A stretch of 64,000 bases of DNA from Halichondria panicea. Taxonomy: Eukaryota; Porifera; Demospongiae; Suberitida; Halichondriidae. The stretch spans positions 877,001-941,000 of the forward strand of contig NC_087379.1 in the NCBI RefSeq assembly GCF_963675165.1, read 5' to 3'. The notes beneath the pieces are model-generated. The model made no database searches and was not told where the DNA came from. It saw only the letters and a program-made list of their open reading frames with translations. Shown one piece after another: positions 22,272-35,102 of the stretch (positions are counted from its first letter, which is position 1; each line of letters begins with the position of its first letter). A program made the position numbers and the translations under genes.

Positions 22272-22746
22272 CAGTGGAACCTCCATTAACGACCACCTCC
22301 AAAGAGCAACCACACGCTATATAACGGCCAAGAGCTCAGGTCCGGATTGAAACTACAATGACTTCAATGTAAAGCAACCTCTCAGGAACCGCCACCTCTC
22401 TACTCTGTATAACAAGCAGCTTTCTAGTCCCCAACCAGCTTTAGCAATGGAAAATAACCTCCCAGAACGGACAACCACACCCAGAATTAGCAGAAAATTA
22501 TTGCTGAGATAGCATTATTTTGCACAATCGTGAAAACCTGGCTGTACATGTAGCTTGTCTCTACAGCCTTTTCAAAGCCTGTATGAGCTAAAGAAGCAGT
22601 TAGCAAAGCCCCAAGATTCATTTGCAGCAAGAAATGACTCATAGAAAATACATAGCTGGCAATCGGAACTTCCCAAGGAAGACCACCTCTCTATAACGGC
22701 CAAAAGGCTGTTCCCCAATGGTGTCCGTTTTATGGAGGTTCCACTG
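22272..22746. mobile_element. Mariner/pogo-type MITE in CWF19L1 copy 3
   Basis: Terminal inverted repeats CAGTGGAACCTCCAT... and ...ATGGAGGTTCCACTG with TA on each side (22270-22271 and 22747-22748). The other four copies read TTACATG here with a single TA, so the empty site is visible. Length 475 bp, no transposase. Confidence 0.9.
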
Positions 22747-24501
22747 TACATGTTATTAATGATGACATCATCTTCATACCTGCAGTACCTGTATGCATTC
22801 TCTGTCACACCCATGAGCTCCATGGACGAGAAAGAGCTGACTCAGCAACCACCCACTGCCACCAACTGTCCCTATAGGGATATATAGTTGATACACTCAA
22901 CTAATCAAATCTTTGGTAAGGAAAACTATTATCCCATAATGTCTAGCTATCGTTGAAGGACCAATATACACATTTTCCTAACAAAACTTGCGTTATGTAG
23001 CACTCTGAGAGTCCTATCTCTAGATATCACCATCTGTGTTGTAGTTCAAATCCTCCATGTTTGCAGAGGTCAAAGTTTATTGTGTACCTACATGTACTCC
23101 CACACACTGTGCAGAGGGAGTCTCAAGAGGAGGCTGGGCCTAACTTCTTCTTTGATCAGAGGGCTCTTGATTCTGCTCATCGCAAACAGAAGAGACGACA
23201 GGACGGAAGACCCCCTGCAAAGAGACGACCTCCTCCCCAGCCCAGGGGGCCGTGCTGGTTCTGTCTGGGGGGCAAGGAGGTGGAGAAACATATCGTGGTC
23301 TCCATCGGAGATCATGTGAGATAGAGTGTGTTGTACTTGCTAATACTGCACATACAAAATACAATGTAGCTCACAAATAGCAGACCACTAACAGTTTGTA
23401 TTGTATACCCTATATAGACGTACCTGGCTTTATCCAAGGGTGGGATGGTACCAGAGCATGTGCTGGTCCTACCCATCGGTCACTATGCAGCCTCCACTGA
23501 CGCACCACCAGTGAGTTCATGTGCTGTGTGTACCACTGCTGTGTGTGTATAGTCATTGTTTGTATTGTGGAGAGTATGTTTCCATGCTCTGTGTGTACTA
23601 TTTAGCAGTCTGTAGTGGTCAGCCTGTAAGCAGGCCACCCTCTATAATACAGCCAGGTTAATGGGCCCCAAAGTCTCCATAGCATGTGTTTGGACCTGTG
23701 TTAGCAGACCACCTCTTTAGTACAGCCACTGTTGGTCTGCCCACTGTGTAAGCAGAGATCACTATACCATATATCATGCATGTACACTGTATGACCTGTG
23801 CTCTATTACTGTAGGAGGTTTTGGAGGAACTTGGACAGTTTAAGAGTGCTCTGAGGAAGTACTTCAACAGCAAAGATCAGTCGTGTGTCATCTTCGAGAG
23901 AAACTACAAATCACAACATCTTCAACTACAGGTCAGTACCGTCAAGGCCGTATTATCATGTGATGTGATTGATACTGTATGGTTGGTGTGTTGAGATTAG
24001 GCTACAAGGTTTTGAGGGCAAACAGAGGAATGTGATTTCTCTTGTTAATCATTCAATGGTTCAGGGACTCTTTCAACTGCCATAACTTGAATTCTGTGTA
24101 TTCAATTTCAACGGTTTTATGATTTTAGAAAGAGGCCATCTAGCAAAGATTGTGATGTCATACAATATAGGTCTTTGCAATCTTATTTGTGAAGCCATTA
24201 GCATTCGCAAACTTACATAATTATGTGGAAACATTGTATAAATACGGTACATGTTAGTGTGTGTATGGTAGATGTGTTGACTGATAGTTGTGTATGGTTA
24301 GTGTGTGATGGTAATGGTGGTCACTGTAGGTTATTCCAGTGACCAAGATTCCATCTGATGCTCTGAGACATGCCTTCATAGATTATGGGTGGAGTATGGG
24401 GGTGGGGCTTGAGACTGTGCCCAGGGAAACACCACCCTCAGAGGTAACACACACACATCATAGCTGTACCATGTTCTACGTACCATTCTCTAAGCCTTTT
24501 A

Positions 24502-25084
24502 TAGCCTCGATTCCAGGCCGATTAAAATACGGCCTGGTACCTGTTGCATGGTGATAGTGCGCAATGCGCTAGTTTATTCACCAGAATCCTTTCTCTCATC
24601 TATTTTCTATCTATGTACATCAGCTTAGTATTGCGTTGTTTCAGAAGGCTTTCACACTAGTCTAAAGTCAGAAGAGGCTCTCATCTACCTCTATGACGGT
24701 TGTATGGTCAAGATGTCCTACCTTGGATCTGTACAGTCTATGGGAAATGTATGGTGCCTCTTGACTTCTACTTGCGAAGACAACCCGGCTATAGGACCAT
24801 CCTAGATATAGTAGATGGGAGCCTCTTCTGTCTTAAAATTAGTGTTCAAGCCTTCTAGACCAACACAATAGATGACATAAGCCACAGCTTCACAGAACTC
24901 AGTCATGGAGATTAAGTATTACGGAACATTATTATTCTTAGTAAACGGACTAATTTACGTTCGTAGTACGATTACCCATATTCTGAGTAATTTGAAGGGC
25001 ATGCACACTATCACCCATGCAATACCAGGCCATATTTTAATGTGGCCTGTAATCGATGCTAATAAGCGTATAGAATAGGGGCTA
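24502..25084. mobile_element. TAGCC/GGCTA-ended element, copy 3 orthologue
   Basis: Cleanest copy of the element at 6280: exact AGCCTTTTA direct repeats at 24493-24501 and 25085-25093 and ends TAGCC / GGCTA. About 583 bp, no coding frame. Confidence 0.85.
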
Positions 25085-25134
25085 AGCCTTTTAGTGATCA
25101 ATACTTCTCTTTACCAGAATCTATTAGTTTTGCT

Positions 25135-25161
25135 ACACACACACCGTCCCTGAGGGCTTCC

Positions 25162-25215
<54 letters not shown>

Positions 25216-25342
25216 TTGCGTACACTGGTGTCCCACACACACACACACACACATACCCTCCTCCCCCATACACACACCACACACACACACATACATTGCG
25301 TACACTGGTGTCCCACACACACACACACACACACACTCACAG
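25135..25342. repeat. Compound (AC)n tract with captured exon starts, copy 3
   Basis: AC runs broken by GCGTACACTGGTGTCCC at about 25217 and 25297, before the true exon 14 at about 25343. Shorter version of the copy 1 array. Confidence 0.88.
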
Positions 25343-26276
25343 CTTGCGTACACTGGTGTCCCATAAATCCTGGCAGAGTTTGATGATGGGGGAAATGTGT
25401 TCACAAGACCATTTTCTCACCAACTCATGCAGACAAACAACCAGATCACTGAATATAGGTTATAGTATGTTTCTACTACTGTGAGCTCATGAGGTAAACA
25501 GCACTCTCAAGTGAGTAGGTAAGAACATATCCGTGAGTCTCGTCACACCGACAATGCACACCTCTAACCTTTCTATTGCATACTCAGCAAATGTCTCTTC
25601 CACAAATCTGTCATCATACCTATCGAGTGAACACACAAACTGTTCTAGTTCCTGGAACAATACGTACGGACGTTTCTCTCTCCAATTTGGAAGGTAATTA
25701 AAAACCAATTAATGACATGTTGAATGCTTTTATTGGTTGCAATATCGGCTGCAGGGAGATGTTGGCTGCTCCTCTCGTTCTGAATCTGCCCAATCGGATC
25801 AACTGGAAGTCGTGTCTGGCAACAAAGAACGAGGAGACGAAAGCTGCTCAGGAAATGAGGAAGAACTTTGAACCATTAATTCATTAAAACTCGCTTTCAC
25901 CTTCACTTTTGTAGATATTTCCGATTTCTTATATCCCACAGAGTGTGTTGTATGTATTGTTGCTAGGTCTTGTGCATTTGGTCATGTTTTGTGCTGTCGT
26001 TATAATACGAGCAATAATTATGTGACAAAATTAATTGTTGTCCATCAGTACGCAAGTACAATTCTCATGTAGTTCAATTGGTAATGATTTTAATTTGCAA
26101 TCTACTGAAGCCTATCCGATTAATATTGAATACAATCATAATTACTATAAGCACATGCTTGTTCAATTCGTGCTTACTAACGTGCTTCTGTTCATGCCAA
26201 TTCATCACAGAATATGAATAATCTTAAGAACTTATTTTTTCTTGAACATTAAGCCAAATAATTATATCCTAAACAC

Positions 26277-27191
26277 TCAAAAAATAGTTGCTGCGATACT
26301 AATTTTATACACGGTCGTAGATTGTGTGTTTCCATTATTCAGTCCCCCAATCATAAGGCACTGTGTTGGAGACAGTGACACAGAGGCAGGGTATGCTATA
26401 GGAGATAGTAGATCACCAACGTAGAGCCAGGAGTCCATCGAGGATGAGTAGGCGTAGATCCTTTGAGTGGCTTCACCTTCACAATCCTCTCCACCAACAG
26501 CAAAGAGGGTGTCGGATATCGTTACAGGGGAGGGTCGGTAAGACGGTGTATTAGATATTGTATTCCAGACAGAGTCGGCTTTGTTGGCACTCCCATCATC
26601 CTGTTGGTTTGCTGAGATGAGCTTGTCGACTTGAGCAGCACACACCTTGTTTAGATTCTTGCCGTCACTTCCCCCCATTAGGTACACTGTGTTGTTGTAG
26701 ACAATTCCTATTTGGTCCTCGCAAGCATACGGTAGTCTGTCTGTCTCGCTCCACTGGGAGGTGCTGATGTTGTAGATCTCAACAATATCAGTGTAGTCAC
26801 CATCGTCCATATCACCTCCTGCTACAATCAGATGTGTTGGGAGACTAACGACTGCTAGTGAATGCCTCGCTGTGGGCATGAGTGGGATCGTCCGTTTCCA
26901 GTTCCTTCCTTTGTTAAACACGTGTACCACGTTGGATACAGAGTAGGATGAATCCCTACCACCAACTGCTACCAGTTCACCTTTGACCTCCCCTAGACCG
27001 AAATAGCGTGCAGAAAGTCTGGGGAGAGTTGACCAGACGTCTTGTGGTGGATCGTAACAGTGGACACAGTACTCGTTATCATCGTAATCACAGAGTCCTC
27101 CACCATAGTAGACCTTGCCATTGATGGTTACCGCTAGTCCATGAGACATCTCCACTGGAGCCTCAGAGCACTGACTGTAGGACAACTGAAC
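26277..27191 (-). CDS. Kelch-propeller exon, kinase-Kelch gene D
   Basis: 304 residues plus stop, spliced in phase 0 to kinase exon D. All six Kelch glycine pairs are kept (YYGGG, LVAVGG, LIVAGG, VYLMGG, LFAVGG, CLMIGG). The C-terminus TTVYKISIAATIF differs from B and C and resembles F (ISITATIF). Predicted protein about 816 residues, the longest of the array. Confidence 0.93.
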   Translation of the reverse strand, partial: VQLSYSQCSEAPVEMSHGLAVTINGKVYYGGGLCDYDDNEYCVHCYDPPQDVWSTLPRLSARYFGLGEVKGELVAVGGRDSSYSVSNVVHVFNKGRNWKRTIPLMPTARHSLAVVSLPTHLIVAGGDMDDGDYTDIVEIYNISTSQWSETDRLPYACEDQIGIVYNNTVYLMGGSDGKNLNKVCAAQVDKLISANQQDDGSANKADSVWNTISNTPSYRPSPVTISDTLFAVGGEDCEGEATQRIYAYSSSMDSWLYVGDLLSPIAYPASVSLSPTQCLMIGGLNNGNTQSTTVYKISIAATIF

Positions 27192-27530
27192 CTGTAGGGA
27201 CTGGAGAATACAGAGAGTCAATAACTTGTGTGTTGCATGATTGTGTAGCTTGTAATTAAGAGCATTTGGAATGTATTACCATAGCAACAAAAAATAATAT
27301 CAGTAATCGATCCTGTGGGACACAAATTATTCTAATTTGAGAGTTATTTATATAATACTGCAACATAATATATTCACAGATTATACGGTAGCCGATCGAT
27401 TCTTATTGCCGAGGCATCGCAAACAGAATTTTCAGAATACCTTGGTGGAACGTTAATATACACAACAACTTCCATTCTAAACCTAGGCACTGCATAATGT
27501 ACTTGGCGATCAATTGGAACATTAAACAGT

Positions 27531-27826
27531 TACCGTAAAAGACCTCGATTTACAGCGACCCTCTAAAATATGCGACACCCAATTATTTTTTAATGTCGTA
27601 TTCTAAACATGTAAAGGTAAATGTAGCCACTCCCTAGCCTCGATTGTAGCCCACTGGAAAATCAGTGTTTTTAAGCGGCCTGAAATCAAGGCAAGTAGAC
27701 TCTGTAAAGTTACCTCCAATTAGATGCGACCCTCTAAATATGCGACACCAGGACTTCAATATAAATTTTCAACCTCTGGCTTCGTAATTATTAAAAAGTG
27801 TCGCTTTAAATCGAGGTCTTACAGTA
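27531..27826. mobile_element. TACCGTAA-ended element, intron D
   Basis: Orthologue of the element at 18442, same place in the intron; the right end has decayed to TTACAGTA. Confidence 0.7.
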
Positions 27827-27881
27827 CTTACTTCTATTAGAGTGGTGATACAATAAGAGATATGACAGTCATGTTTAGGTG

Positions 27882-28022
27882 CAGTGGCGTAGGAGGCAAT
27901 TTCTCAATGGAGGGGGGCTGTAGTTTTTTTAATGGATAAGTGTAAGGCTATCTACATAGTACAGCTTGGATAAGTCATCTCTACTTAGAAATATGGGGGG
28001 GGGGGGCTCGATCCAGCCACTG
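27882..28022. mobile_element. CAGTGGCGT-ended short element, intron D
   Basis: Orthologue of the block at 18797; ends CAGTGGCG and GCCACTG, with G runs inside. Confidence 0.5.
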
Positions 28023-28052
28023 CACTTAGTGGTACAGTGTTGATGAGCTCAC

Positions 28053-29588
28053 CTGTGGTTTGCTGGTCAGGTAGTCCCTGGTTTTGGTGAGTTGGTTGTT
28101 TAATCTCTGAATGGTGGTTTTATTCTTCTGAAGGGATGTGTCCTTGGAGGCAAGCATCGAATCTTTGTCAGCAATAGTTAAATCTTTGACAGAAATAGTG
28201 GACTCTTTGTCTGCTAAACGAGCTTGCTCTTGTTCCACTTGTGCAGTGAGATTGGTGACATCTGTTTCCAGTTGAGCTATTTTCGTAGCTTTAGATACAA
28301 GCTCGTTGTGAGTGTAGTTGACATTGGCAATTTGTTGCTCCACCTCTTCAGTGAGATGCTTACATCGAGTTTCTAACCTAGCAATGGTAGTATCTTTAGA
28401 ATTCACCAGTTCATCTTTTGTGGCAGCCAATGATTCTTTGAGCTCCAATTCAACTCTGAGATCCTCTATCTCTACACTATGTTCAGTTACTAGTTGATCA
28501 GTTTCCACAGAGTGCACCAACTGCATACGCTCGACAGTGTTTTCACTTTCTTCCTCTTGTCGTCTTTTCTCCTCCGCCAGTGCCTCGATCTCTCCTGCTT
28601 TCTCCTGGATTGCCGAGTCCTTCCTCACAACCTCCTCCTCAAGCTCCCTCTTCTCTGTCAGTAGGGCACTCACTCGCTGGAGCATCTCCACTCTGTTCTC
28701 AAAGGAGGGAGGGTGTTCAAGTACCACACCCACCATCCGACCCATTATCTCCGCTGCTCTAGGCCTTCGCTGAGGGTTGTTGTTGAGACAGCGCATGATG
28801 AGGTCCATTAGAGGGTGGTCTGGGGATAGTTTTCGAAGAAACTCTTCACGTCGTTCAGCTTCCGTCACTGGTATCAGTCTGTCAGGATTAGCAGGATCGA
28901 TTCTGGTGGGGCCGATACTTGGTAGTGGCCACTCTGCTGTGAAGGTGTGAATCATCATGATCCCAAAGGAGAACACATCTACACTGGTGTCATAGTGGGG
29001 GTTGGCAACCATCACTTCGGGGGGCATGTACGCTGGGGTGCCAGGGGTCTCTGTCATTCGACTCACTTGAAGATGGGTCAGATTTAATATTCGAGCAACC
29101 CCTAGATCGGATATCTTGGCCGTCATGTTGGTGGACAAGAGGACATTGTTGGCTGAGAGGTCTCTGTGCACAATGACTGGTGTTTGGCCATGGAGGTAGA
29201 CCAGGCCCAGTGAGACATCGTGGAGGATAGAGAAGTTGATCTCATCGGGGAGAATACCGTAGCGCTCGAGACAGCTGGTCAAGTTGGTGGGGAGGAACTC
29301 CATGACTAGGATGGGGAACTGAGAGCCTTCCTCAAAACAGACTCCCAGAAACTGGACAATGTTGGGGTGCCTAGTTTGACTGAGCAGGTGACACTCCTCC
29401 AGATACCTTCGTGCTGCATGCCCAATTCCAGTCTCGTAGAGAACTCGGTAAAGCTTCTTGCCGGCACATTTCAGTCCTCGATACTCTAGCTCCATGACAA
29501 CAGCATAGGAACCTCGTCCAAACTCATTCTCAGTGATGCGAACTTGTCTCAGAGTGAACTGCTCGAAAGCTTGTGGATTTACAGCCAT
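28053..29588 (-). CDS. Protein kinase plus coiled-coil exon, kinase-Kelch gene D
   Basis: 512 codons, the longest kinase exon. Complete kinase domain (GRGSYA, AGK, HRDLSANN, DLG, PPE). The coiled coil contains the EIEDLRVELELKES segment, the EEVEQQIANVNY block, and two more heptad-like units (ADKESTISVKD, LTIADKD) before the common end ASKDTSLQ. ATG at 29588 is the conserved MAVN start; codons directly upstream are not conserved. Phase-0 donor CCACAG|GTGAGC at the 3' end. Confidence 0.93.
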
Positions 29589-30180
29589 TGTCTTCGTTAT
29601 ACTGTGTCAATAGATAAGCATGCAATATTAAATAGGTAATCCAGCTGGATAGCGCCAATTTACAAAAAAATAAGTACATTGCCAAGTTTATTAAAAAGCG
29701 TTAAGGTAATACCGTAAGATCTCGATTTAAAGCGACACTTTTTAATAATTACGAAGCCAGAGGTCACTTCTTTTGGAATTATATTGAGGTCCTGGCGTCG
29801 CATATTTAGAGGGTCGCATCTAATTGGAGGTAACTTTACAGAGTCTACTTGCCTTGATTTCAGGCCGCTTAAAAACACTGATTTTCCAGTGGGCTAATCG
29901 AGGCTAGGGAGTGACTACATTTACCTCTATTTAGAACGCGAGATAAAAAAATAATTGTTAACGCAGCTGTGGCTACTTTTAGAGGTCAGAAAATTGCTGA
30001 AGCTCCTGGGTGTCGCATATTTGGAGGGTTGCCTTAAATCGAGGTATTACGGTAGATCTAGAATCTATAGAAAAACAAAGCCTTTATATATACAGTACCT
30101 GATACAGACAGCGAGGCTCAGGCTTACACGAGCACATGCTGTTTATGATATGTATATAAAAGCTATTCAGTTGATCTCAC
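29589..30180 (-). other. Predicted 5' UTR intron of kinase-Kelch gene D
   Basis: Acceptor CACAG near 29605 and donor ATACAG|GTGAGATC (30173-30180). Longer than in other units because of an inserted TACCGTAA-type element (29710-30054). The plus-strand TATATAAAAG is kept at 30153-30162. Confidence 0.6.
29710..30054. mobile_element. TACCGTAA-ended element, 5' region of gene D
   Basis: Ends TACCGTAAGATCTCGATTTA and ATCGAGGTATTACGGTA. Related to, but in opposite orientation from, the intron elements at 18442, 27531 and 56990, and with a different left interior. Present only in unit D. Confidence 0.7.
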
Positions 30181-30329
30181 CTGTATAGAAAGCTTGATAG
30201 AGGTGAAGTTACAGAGAGAGCTGCTAGCGCTAGCGGCCAACAAGATACTCCCCCTTCTTTGTTGCAAAGAAAAGGGGGCGTGGCTACTTACACATTTTGT
30301 GCATTATTTAGAATACCACCAAGTCAAGG
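30181..30329. promoter_or_regulatory. Divergent promoter of unit D with GC-rich dyad
   Basis: 149 bp. The dyad near 30247-30294 has left arm CTCCCCCTT and right arm AAAGGGGGCGTGGC. Confidence 0.6.
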
Positions 30330-33300
30330 ATGAAAATGTAAGGAGTTAGCTAGCTCTAGTGCAAGTGTACTCACCTAGATCTCCTTCTCCCCCTCACTCA
30401 GTCTTGTGTGTGGAGATGTGGAGGGTCACTTCAAGCAACTGTTTAGCAGAGTCAAGAGCATCCTCTCCAAGAACAAAGACTTTGAGGTAGCTACATACAA
30501 TGGATGCACACACTCACTGCAGTGCCAGTGCATTTATTGTCCCTTTATGTAGCTGCTGTTGTGTGTTGGATCTTTCTTTAGCTCTGACTGCCAGGAGGAG
30601 TGGAGCAAGTATCGGGAGAGGGTGGAAACAGGTAATTAAACGATATTAAATCACCTTCCTCTGACATTTATCACACTCCCATGCACAGTGCCTCTACCGA
30701 CGTTCATCCTTGGCCCGTGTTGGACTGAGCATGGCCAGTTCTATGGAGACTTGTCACGTGATGGAGGAGAGCTTTGCCCCAATGTCACATGTCTAGGTAC
30801 AGTGTATGCATGTTGTTAACCACTCTATCAGTACACACATGAGTCACACTCCATTACAGGTCAGCGTGGAGTGTACAGTGCGTCCAGTGGTCTGAGGGTG
30901 GCCTATCTCAGTGGGAGCTACCAGGGGAGGACCTATCAGCATCAAGACAAGGGAGATAATCTATTGGTCAGTTCTCTTCTCAATCACCTGGAGAAGTTGT
31001 TGAACTAGTTTTTGTTTCTCCCTCTAGCGACCATAAGCCTCTGAGTAAACTGACCATGTGTCTCAAGCCACGCTACCATTTTGCAGCTCTAGACCAAACC
31101 TTCTATGAGAGAATACCGTACAGGTAGTCAGTACACCCATCCCTGTATGTTTAGACTTAACGTACTTGATGGTATTCTCAAACATTTTTTTTGGAAACGA
31201 GTGATGATTTCTTTTTTTTGGAAAAATGCCTAAACTTGAAAGGCTTTTTTGTTTTGTTTGAAAATTAATGTGATTCAAAATAACTCTGTCCCCGAGTTTT
31301 GGGTGAGATCCAGAGGGGGGATTTTTGCTGTTTTAGATCCAACCCTACTATTAGCACTACATATTACGATTTAACGTATTGAAAGGCGTTTTTCTAAATA
31401 TCAGAAAATGAATGTACATGATTTGACCAACACAACTAAAGTTTCGACCCTTTTAAAATATAATTATACGTACATGTTACATGTCCTCATCTTTAAATCC
31501 CTACACAGTAATACCTCCACAACTTTTGATGCTAACTGTATTGTGCTTCATTTCATGCAGGAATCATAAAATCCTCCAAGGCAAGCCACATCATGTGACA
31601 CGATTCTTAGCTTTGGCTCAAGTGGGACATCCAGACAAGAAGAAAAGAGTGAGTTGAAATCATTCTAGTCCCATTAGTATTACATGTTATTAATGATGAC
31701 ATCATCTTCATACCTGCAGTACCTGTATGCATTCTCTGTCACACCCATGAGCTCCATGGACGAGAAAGAGCTGACTCAGCAACCACCCACTGCCACCAAC
31801 TGTCCCTACACTGAACTAGTCAAATCTTTGGTAAGGAAAACTATTATCCCATAACGTCTAGCTATCGTTGAAGAGCCAATTAATATACTAATTTTCCAAA
31901 CAAAAACTTGCGTTATGTAGCACTCTGAGAGTCCTATCTCCATTTGTGTTGTAGTTTAAATCCACCCATGTTTTCGGAGGTCAAAGTTTATTGTGTACCT
32001 ACCCCACACACTGTGCAGAGGGAGTCTCAAGAGGAGGCTGGGCCTAACTTCTTCTTTGATCAGAGAGCTCTTGATTCTGCTCATCGTAAACAGAAGAGAC
32101 AACAGGACGGAGGACCCCCTGCAAAGAGACGACCCCTCCCCAGCCCAGGGGGCCGTGCTGATTCTGTCTGGGGGGCAAGGAGGTGGAGAAACATCTCGTG
32201 GTCTCCATCGGAGATCATGTGAGATAGAGTGTGTTGTACTTGCTAATACTGCACATACAAAATACAATGTAGCTCACAAATAGCAGACCACTAACAGTTT
32301 GTATTGTATACCCTATATAGACGTACCTGGCTTTATCCAAGGGTGGGATGGTACCAGCATGTGCTGGTCCTACCCATCGGTCACTATGCAGCCTCCACTG
32401 ACGCACCACCAGTGAGTTCATGTGCTGTGTGTACCACTGCTGTGTGTGTATAGTCATTGTTTGTATTGTGGAGAGTATGTTTCCATGCTCTGTGTGTACT
32501 ATTTAGCAGTCTGTAGTGGTCAGCCTGTAAGCAGGCCACCCTCTATAATACAGCCAGGTTAATGGGCCCCAAAGTCTCCATAGCATGTGTTTGGACCTGT
32601 GTTAGCAGACCACCTCTTTAGTACAGCCACTGTTGGTCTGCCCACTGTGTAAGCAGAGATCACTATACCATATATCATGCATGTACACTGTATGACCTGT
32701 GCTCTATTACTGTAGGAGGTTTTGGAGGAGCTTGGAAAGTTTAAGAGTGCTCTGAGGAAGTACTTCAACAGCAAAGATCAGTCGTGTGTCATCTTCGAGA
32801 GAAACTACAAATCACAGCATCTTCAACTACAGGTCAGTACCGTCAAGGCCGTATTATTATGTGATGTGATTGATACTGTATGGTTGGTGTGTTGAGATTA
32901 GGCTACAAGGTTTTGAGGGCAAACAGAGGAATGTGATTTCTCTTTTTAATCATTCAATGGTTCAGGGACTCTTTCAGCTGCCATAACTTGAATTCTGTGT
33001 ATTCAATTTCAACGGTTTTATTATTTTAGAAAGAGGCCATCTAGCAAAGATCGTGATGTCATACAATATAGGTCTTTGCAATCTTATTTGTGAAGCCATT
33101 AGCATTCGCAAACTTACATAATTATGTGGAAACATTGTATAAATACGGTACATGTTAGTGTGTGTATGGTAGATGTGTTGACAGTGACCAAGATTCCATC
33201 TGATGCTCTGAGACAAGCCTTCATAGATTATGGGCGGAGTATGGGGGTGTGGCTTGAGACTGTGCCCAGGGAAACACCACCCTCAGAGGTAACACACACA

Positions 33301-33384
33301 CATCATAGCTGTACCATGTTCTACGTACCATTCTCTAAGCCTTTTATAGCCTCGATTCCAGGCCGATTAAAATACGGCCTTTTA

Positions 33385-34753
33385 GTGATCAATACTTGGT
33401 TTTGCTACACACACATACACACACACACCTCTCCTCCCACACCACATGCACACACACACACACACACACTGATACTTATTTATTTTGACTAATGCCTAAT
33501 GCTAACTCTAAGAACATAATGCTATCTACTCCCAATAGAAGACCAACATGTACACACACACTGACACCGGAATATTTAGCTAATAGTATATGAACCAGCT
33601 ACCAGAGTCATGGTCATGCAACCTGTAATTAATTAATGAGCCTTTCCCACCCATAGGCCGATTTAATACCTAAATGTAGATAACGAACAGCCTGACCCTA
33701 CCCCAACACATTATGCATAATATATACACTAGAACCAAGCTATGGTACATACTATAGGTCAAGTTATAGGAACCAAAAAAGCTGTTGTGATTTCACCCAC
33801 CCACACACACAGACAACTAGAACTCTGTGGTATAAAAAAAATAATGGTACATGTACATAACCCTCAGTAGTAACACCTTGAGGGAGCCTTAAATTAAAGC
33901 TCACATGATCCAAGCATGCCATATAGAAACAAATGGATAAAATGGAGTGTAACCAAAAAAAGTCATCTGAAGCCATCCAGTAAGTAAAGCAATATTTGGC
34001 CTTTATGATATTATTATGCTGCACTTGTATGAATACATAAAACTAATTATATAGCACATGTCAAAATCCTTAATTCTGTATGCCCAAGAAACCAGCAGCA
34101 ACTTAGCTCACGTGAATCATCGTAATGACAACGTATAGACCACCCCCACTAACAAGTTTACCCATAACTACTGCTAGAATAGGAAATAATGTAGTAATGA
34201 ATGTTACATGATAATTATAGTAATGCCATTTGTTGGCATTATAGCAAATCCGGACTCCATAGGGAGTGGTTCCGCCTATTCTGTAGTCGACCACGGGTCG
34301 GGAAATTAAAGGAACCGAAACCCGTGGCCTGACGAGGATCAGATTAGGTTCTCCCCTGATGACCGGTGCATTCAATAAACCGAGAGCAGAAGGCATAAGC
34401 CTACTAACCTCGCACTACAATAGATACTATAGCTCTTCCTGTGTTCACATAATAATCATGTACTATTGGGTAGCTTAGGGTCATTCGCAACACTCACGTG
34501 CATTTTATAAACAGTCACCATGTGACTTAACCTTAGCACAGCAAGCTAAGCTACCTATTTTATACCTACACAGCACTTTAAATTAAAACCTGCTATACCA
34601 GAACAATAATTAGATAGATAGACTATAAGATCGGATTACGCGGGACCTGTTACAAGTGAGTGTTTCTCTCTTTTCTACTCTTAGGCTGAGTCAGTAATTA
34701 TGTGTCGGAAAGCCCGATCCCACCTCCTATACTTCTGTATATACCATTCTCAA
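33385..34753. other. Insertion between AC tracts in CWF19L1 copy 4
   Basis: About 1.35 kb not present in copy 5, bounded on both sides by (AC)n. The left part (from about 33486, TTGACTAATGCC) resembles sequence after the AC tract in the membrane-protein gene intron at 61259, so it may have come from there. A 97-codon minus-strand frame at 34103-34396 has no recognised family. Just before it, at 33350-33380, is a solo left end of the TAGCC element. Confidence 0.55.
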
Positions 34754-34754
34754 A

Positions 34755-34810
34755 CACACACACACACACACACACACACCTCTCCCACACATACACATAC
34801 ACACACATAC
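34755..34810. repeat. (AC)n tract before CWF19L1 exon 14, copy 4
   Basis: Imperfect AC tract ending at exon 14. The acceptor AG of the other copies is not kept cleanly here (ACATACACTGG). Confidence 0.75.
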
Positions 34811-35102
34811 ACTGGTGCCCATACTTCCTGGCAGAGTTTGATGGGGGAAATGTGTTCACAAGACCATTTTCTCACCAACTCACGCAGACAAACAACCAGA
34901 TCACTGAATATAGGTTATAGTATGTTTCTACTACTGTGAGCTCATGAGGTAAACAGCACTCTCAAGTGAGTAGGTAAGAACATATCCATGAGTCTCGTCA
35001 CACCGACAATGCACACCTCTAACCTTTCTATTGCATACTCAGCAAATGTCTCTTCCACAAATCTGTCATCCTACCTATCGAGTGAGCACACAAACTGTTC
35101 TA

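Larger units (their letters stand above)
20838..25887 (+). pseudogene. CWF19L1: CWF19L1-like gene, copy 3 (stops in three exons)
   Basis: Exon structure as in copy 1, with an intact exon 10 that shows the full GPCWFCLGGKEVEKH segment. Lesions: the last codon of exon 2 is TAG (20992-20994) where other copies read GAG; exon 9 carries an insertion near 22873-22893 that brings in stops after NCPY; exon 14 reads CCATAA (stop 25364-25366) where other copies read CCATACTTC. A mariner-like MITE lies in intron 8 (22272) and a TAGCC-end element in intron 13. Intron 7 is rearranged (about 21875-22050). The last exon ends NFEPLIH with stop at 25885-25887, a different tail from copies 1 and 2. Confidence 0.9.
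27192..28052 (-). other. Intron of kinase-Kelch gene D
   Basis: An 861-bp intron closely matching introns C and F and carrying the same two transposons at 27531-27826 and 27882-28022. Nothing else recognised. Confidence 0.75.
30330..34913 (+). pseudogene. CWF19L1: CWF19L1-like gene, copy 4 (internal deletion, lost 3' end)
   Basis: Exons 1-5 match copy 1. Then most of exon 6, intron 6 and the start of exon 7 are deleted: CGACCATA of exon 6 is joined to AGCCTCTGAG of exon 7, creating TAA at 31034-31036. Exon 10 has lost one C in the CGACCCCCTCC run (about 32128), shifting the frame before GPC. Exon 14 (about 34811-34913) has a further base loss in ACTGGTGCCCA. The final exon is absent: about 190 bp into the last intron the sequence changes to the 3' end of the membrane-protein gene (35103). 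A 1.3-kb insertion separates exon 13 from exon 14. Confidence 0.9.

Noticed and set aside
34103..34396. 97-codon minus-strand frame in the copy 4 insertion
   Set aside because: No recognisable motif, no paralogue in the window and no clear start or splice context.
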